Assembly (NCBI GenBank): GCA_964624465.1
Contig: CAZUZD010000041.1
Coordinates: 1-27,517 of the forward strand
DNA: 27,517 nt
From: CAZUZD01 sp964624465
Lineage (GTDB): Bacteria > Planctomycetota > Planctomycetia > Isosphaerales > Isosphaeraceae
Direction of reading: 5' to 3'
Part shown: positions 24,238 to 27,517 of the stretch, piece after piece
How positions within the stretch are numbered: the first letter of the stretch is position 1
How the letters are laid out: every line of letters starts with the position of its first letter
Position numbers and translations under genes: made by a program
Notes under the pieces: model-generated
Seen by the model: the letters and a program-made list of their open reading frames with translations, nothing else
Databases searched by the model: none
What the model was told of the DNA's origin: nothing

Positions 24238-25640
24238 CGCGAGCCCGCTTCCCCCGTGCTCTGGCCCGCCCTGTTGCCGAGCGGACGCTGGGCATTGCGG
24301 TGGCCCACGATGCGGATCGGCACGCCACGGCCGGGTGTGAGAATGACCCCTCGGCGGCGAGGCTTTTCCGGTCGATCATCAGCCAGTTCGAACTCATGAG
24401 TCGAGAGTAGCGTCGCGATTGCCACCTTGATTTCCAGCATGGCCAGGGTCTCGCCGATGCACCGCCGCGCCCCGGCTCCGAACGGCATGAACTCCGAGAT
24501 GTGGAACTTGCGATCCAGAAACCGTTCCGGCCGGAACAGGTCTGGCCGTGGATAGAGTTCCTCGCGCTGGTGAAGCAGCGAGATACAGCCTGCGACGCGG
24601 CTCCCCGTCAGAAATTCCCACCCCAGGATCTCCATGTCTTCACGGACGATCCGGGCGAAGGTGAACGGCACGGGGGGATGGATCCGCAGGACCTCATTGC
24701 AAACCGCCGTCAGGTAGGGAAGCCGGGCGATCTCGGCACGCGTCGTCTCGGCGGGAAGCAGATCAAGCTCGTGTCGCAGCCGTCGCCTGACGTCGGGCTC
24801 GCGATGGATCCAGTAGAGCGCCCAGGCCATCACGGTGGACGTCGTCTCCAGCCCCGCGAGCAGGAGGGTGATCAACTCGTCGCGAAGCTCCCCCGGCGTC
24901 ATCGCCTCGCCGCGATCGTCTCGAGCCGCCATCAGGAGCGAGAGGACGTCAGTTCGCTCGCGCCCGGGTTCGATGGAGCGGGCCGAGATCTCGGCGTAGA
25001 TCAGATCGTCCAGCTGCTGCCGTCGCCGCAGAAAGGTTCCCCAGGGCCCCCAATTCCGCTGAAGGCCCTTGTAGTACAGGAAGGCCGAGGCGAGTGGGGA
25101 GGAGAAGCTGTCGAAGACCTCCGTCAGCAGTCGCCTGGTCTCCTCGTTGCGCGGCCCAAGTTCCAGGCCGAGCACGCTCTGCATGATCACCTGGAGGGAG
25201 ATCTGCTGGGTCAGGCGGTGCGCCCTGAACGTGGATTGCAGCGGCTGCCTGGAGATCTCCTCGTTCGTGATTCTGGCGATCAGGTCCGCGTAGACATGGA
25301 GCCGATCCCCGTGGAACGGCGGCAACATCAGGCGCCGCCGTCGCACATGCCGCTCGCCCTCGAGCATGACCACCGACGAGTTGCCGATGAGCGGTTCAAG
25401 GACGGCAATCCCATCCCCAGGCGCGTACAGTTCCTTGCGGTCGTGCGTGAACACGTACTGAAGAATTTTGGGAGCTTAAACGAAGATGATGGGGTGGCTT
25501 CGGCTTCCAGAGATGCCCGTGGCGAAGCAGTCTGCGCCGTAGCGCCGGCAGTCCAGCATGTAGCCCACCGGGTCGATCACCCACCAGGCCGCCTGGAGCC
25601 ATGGAGGGCGCGGGACCACGGGGATTTTTCGGGGCGGCAT
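24234..25640 (-). pseudogene. cytochrome P450 with in-frame TAA at codon 55
   Basis: From ATG 25640 the frame reads MPPRKIPVVPRPPWLQAAWW and YMLDCRRYGADCFA, a normal P450 N-terminus, to a TAA at 25476-25478. The same frame then continues without interruption for over 400 codons: ERHVRRRRLMLPPFHG (helix C), LLAGLETTST (I-helix oxygen-binding AGxET), NEVLRIHPP (ExxR), PDLFRPERFLD and FMPFGAGARRCIG (heme Cys). The open part alone (GTG 25454 to the stop) would lack about 60 N-terminal residues including the first strands, so it is unlikely to fold normally. Only this one lesion is visible. The gene overlaps UbiA by four bases, so the oxidation of a prenylated product is its likely former role. 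Confidence 0.82.
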
Positions 25641-25710
25641 ACGGATGCCTCAGGAGTGCGCTGAGTGAGTCGGCCGCCGGGGAACCGGCGTCGGTCCGGC
25701 AGATGACCGA

Positions 25711-26912
25711 TCAAGGGCTGTGGCGCGTGGCATGCGGCGCGTGGGACAACGCGGCATGAAGGTCCACGAGCCGATCGGCGAACGTCGCGCAGGGGTCGAC
25801 CGGGTAGAGGGTGCGGACATGGGCCGCGGCGCTCGCTCCGATGGCCTGCCATTCGGTCCGCCGATCCCAGGCCCGTCCGAGCGCGTCGTCGATGGCCGCC
25901 TCGGTGGCTGCGATGGCGAGGAAGCCGTGCTCGCCGTCCCGCATGATCTCCGACGTACCGCCAGCGTCGGCCACGATCACCGGCCGGCCGCACATCATGG
26001 CTTCCACCTGCGCGAGCGGTAGACCCTCGGCCCGCGACGGTAGCACGAGAGCGTGATGCGTTCGCCAGATCTCGGTCGGGTCGGTGAAGCCGGGGAACCG
26101 CACATTGGCGAGGCCCAGCGATCGGGCCATTGCCTCGATGCCCTGAGCCATCGGCCCTTCACCAAAGAAACTCATCTCGACGGGGCGGGCCCGCCATCGC
26201 TCAGTAGCGAGTACATTCAGAAGGACGTCCTGCGCCTTCTCCAATGGCCACATTCGCCCCACGCAGGCCAACCGCAGAATGTCGTCGGTCGTGTTGGGCC
26301 AGGCGAGTGGTCCGTCGGCCCCCACCATGAACGGATTGCGGACGACCTCCGCCAGCGGCAGCTCAAGATCGAGTTGCCGTTCGACGGTGCGATGGTTGTG
26401 CTCCGAGACGAAAAACACGGCTGCCGCCTCGCGGTAGCAGCGTCGGAAGAGATCGCGAAAGCCGTCCTCCGGCCAGTGAATTTCCGCCGCCTTCTGGCAG
26501 ATCATCACATAGGGAACGCCTGCGAACCGGCAGATCTCGGGGAGGCAGATGGGGTAGCAGCCGTCGTAGGCTTGGCCCTGGGAGATGACCACGAGCTCGG
26601 GTCGCAGCAGGCGGATCTTCGCGGCCAGCGCCAGGCTCTGCGCTTTCCAGACGGGGCCTTTCAGCGGCGGCAGAAACCGCTTCACCGCGTCCGGCAGGGC
26701 CCGCCCGAGCCCCGAGACGGAGAAATTGTTCACACCTACGCCGGCCTCGCGCAAGGCCTGCCACCGCGGGTGTCGCCGTCCGCCCGACCAGGCCTCGCTC
26801 CGGCCGGAGCCGACCCAGAAGCCCCGCTAGCCAAGGTGAACCGCCGTGCCCGACCAGAGTTCCTCCGAGCCCCCCAGACGAGGGGACACGAAGTCAAGAA
26901 CAGAAAGGACAT
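25711..26912 (-). pseudogene. GT4 glycosyltransferase, frameshifted with an in-frame stop
   Basis: ATG 26912 opens MSFLFLTSCPLVWG. A run of six G at 26865-26870 then throws the frame: with seven G it would continue GGSEELWSGTAVHL, the usual family start. That second frame meets TAG at 26827-26829, then continues through GFWVGSGRSEAWSGGRRHP into a long intact GT-B body (TTG 26754 to TGA 25711): YVMICQKAAEIHWPEDG, LACVGRMWPLEKAQDVLL, VLPSRAEGLPLAQVEAMMCG (donor-site E-x7-E) and VIVADAGGTSEIM. All catalytic-domain motifs survive; only the first 50 codons are damaged. A shortened product from 26754 would lack the first part of the acceptor domain. Confidence 0.8.
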
Positions 26913-27089
26913 GAGAGCTGCTTCGCTGTCAGCGACTGGATGAGATGATCCGGACCCTCCCCACGTTTCGTCGGAGGCCGCTCACCGGTCGTTGTGGATC
27001 GGGGATCGAAGCCGTCGCGCTACCACGGGTGGAATCGGCAGAACTCCAGCTGGCATTGCTGGCCGAGTCAGACACCGCCTCGCAAGATA

Positions 27090-27517
27090 CTACAGCTCTC
27101 CTGGACGCAGGACCATCAGCCAGCACGCCACCGACTGATCGGATGCTCGAGTGGTGACCTCCAGGCCGCAGAGCTGCTCGACGATGGCCGAGACCCTGCG
27201 GTTCGAGACGCCCTGAACATACATCTCGGCCACGGCCAGCTTCAGGGCCCGCTCGGAACGGATCCCCTTCTCCAGGGTGGAGGGGTAGAAGGCCACCCCA
27301 CGGGTCTGGGGGACCTGGACGGTCAAGGCACCGAGCCTGGTCCGGATCGTCCTGGTTTTGAAGCCATTGGCGTACCCCTTGCGGTCGTCGGTTCGCTGAA
27401 AGGGCCTGGCGCCGAGGGCGTGGGCCCGCTCGATCTTCATGACCTCGTTGAGCAGGACGGTAACGGCCTGGGCCAGGCCGTCGAAGCCGTTCTCGGCGAG
27501 CAGTTCCGTGATCTGAT
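27090..27517 (-). pseudogene. IS256/Mutator transposase fragment, running off the window
   Basis: The frame enters from the right edge with ITELLAENGFDGLAQAV and continues IERAHALGARPFQRTDDRKG, TRLGALTVQVPQTRG, FYPSTLEKGIRSERALKLAV and AEMYVQGVSNRRVSAIVEQL, the N-terminal DNA-binding part of IS256-group transposases. At about 27150, after CGLEVTT, family similarity ends abruptly and 20 unrelated residues lead to the stop. The DDE catalytic domain is missing. The element is therefore truncated at its 3' side; its 5' part is outside the window. Confidence 0.82.

Noticed and set aside
7272..25478. Stop codons inside otherwise intact genes (TGA in recombinase and TnpC at Trp sites; TAG and TAA in others) as a sign of stop-codon recoding
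   Set aside because: All three stop codons occur, in genes that also carry frameshifts or truncations. Intact genes here use TGG for Trp and end normally at TGA. Decay explains it better.
1..27517. CRISPR array, rRNA genes or a retron/diversity-generating element
   Set aside because: No regularly spaced direct repeats, no rRNA-like segments and no reverse-transcriptase motif were seen on either strand.

Overview
The window is high-GC DNA with long ORFs on both strands, many overlapping (ATGA-type) gene junctions, weak or variable Shine-Dalgarno sites and abundant IS66, IS3, IS5, IS256 and recombinase debris. The family mix (planctomycete-style tyrosine integrase, IS66 remnants, GT/sulfotransferase/SGNH gene sets) suggests a large-genome Planctomycetota, possibly Isosphaerales. 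That assignment is an inference from protein style; there is no rRNA or marker gene. The window reads as accessory DNA: patches of intact operons separated by decaying mobile elements.

Layout. 1-0.8 kb: two IS66 remnants. 1.0-5.2 kb: a leftward surface-glycan operon (SGNH hydrolase, sulfotransferase, GT-B and GT-A glycosyltransferases) behind a strikingly AT-rich leader. 5.6-6.2 kb: an unrecognised 217-aa protein. 6.5-8.3 kb: a mobile-element graveyard (IS3 OrfA stub, serine recombinase with a nonsense codon, broken IS66 TnpC). 8.8-11.3 kb: a large archaeo-eukaryotic-primase-like protein whose C-terminal linker overlaps, in another frame, a convincing 78-aa ribbon-helix-helix-like gene. Two copies of a hairpin plus A-tract motif bracket this unit. 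11.5-12.3 kb: an unrecognised protein and a CPCC-type cysteine-rich small protein.

12.5-16.3 kb is the most interesting block: a compact leftward operon with a near-consensus sigma70-type promoter (TTGACA, 17 nt, TATCCT). It encodes an unknown 177-aa helical protein, a QueC/QatC-like PP-loop enzyme, an XRE plus ImmA/IrrE metallopeptidase regulator and a PIN-domain protein. I read it as a candidate defence or conflict system built around a QueC-like enzyme, distinct in gene content from qatABCD and from QueC-containing CBASS.

16.9-20.5 kb: an IS5-type remnant, an AAA+ ATPase overlapping a winged-helix-like partner with a poly-Asp tail, the 3' part of a tRNA-Ser(CGA) with its terminator (an integration scar), and a degenerate tyrosine integrase. 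This is a probable edge of an integrated element.

20.5-26.9 kb: a prenyl/terpenoid-type locus in which an intact squalene-cyclase-fold protein and an intact UbiA prenyltransferase remain. The P450, a GT2, a sulfotransferase and a GT4 glycosyltransferase are all interrupted by stops or frameshifts. An IS256 transposase fragment runs off the right edge.
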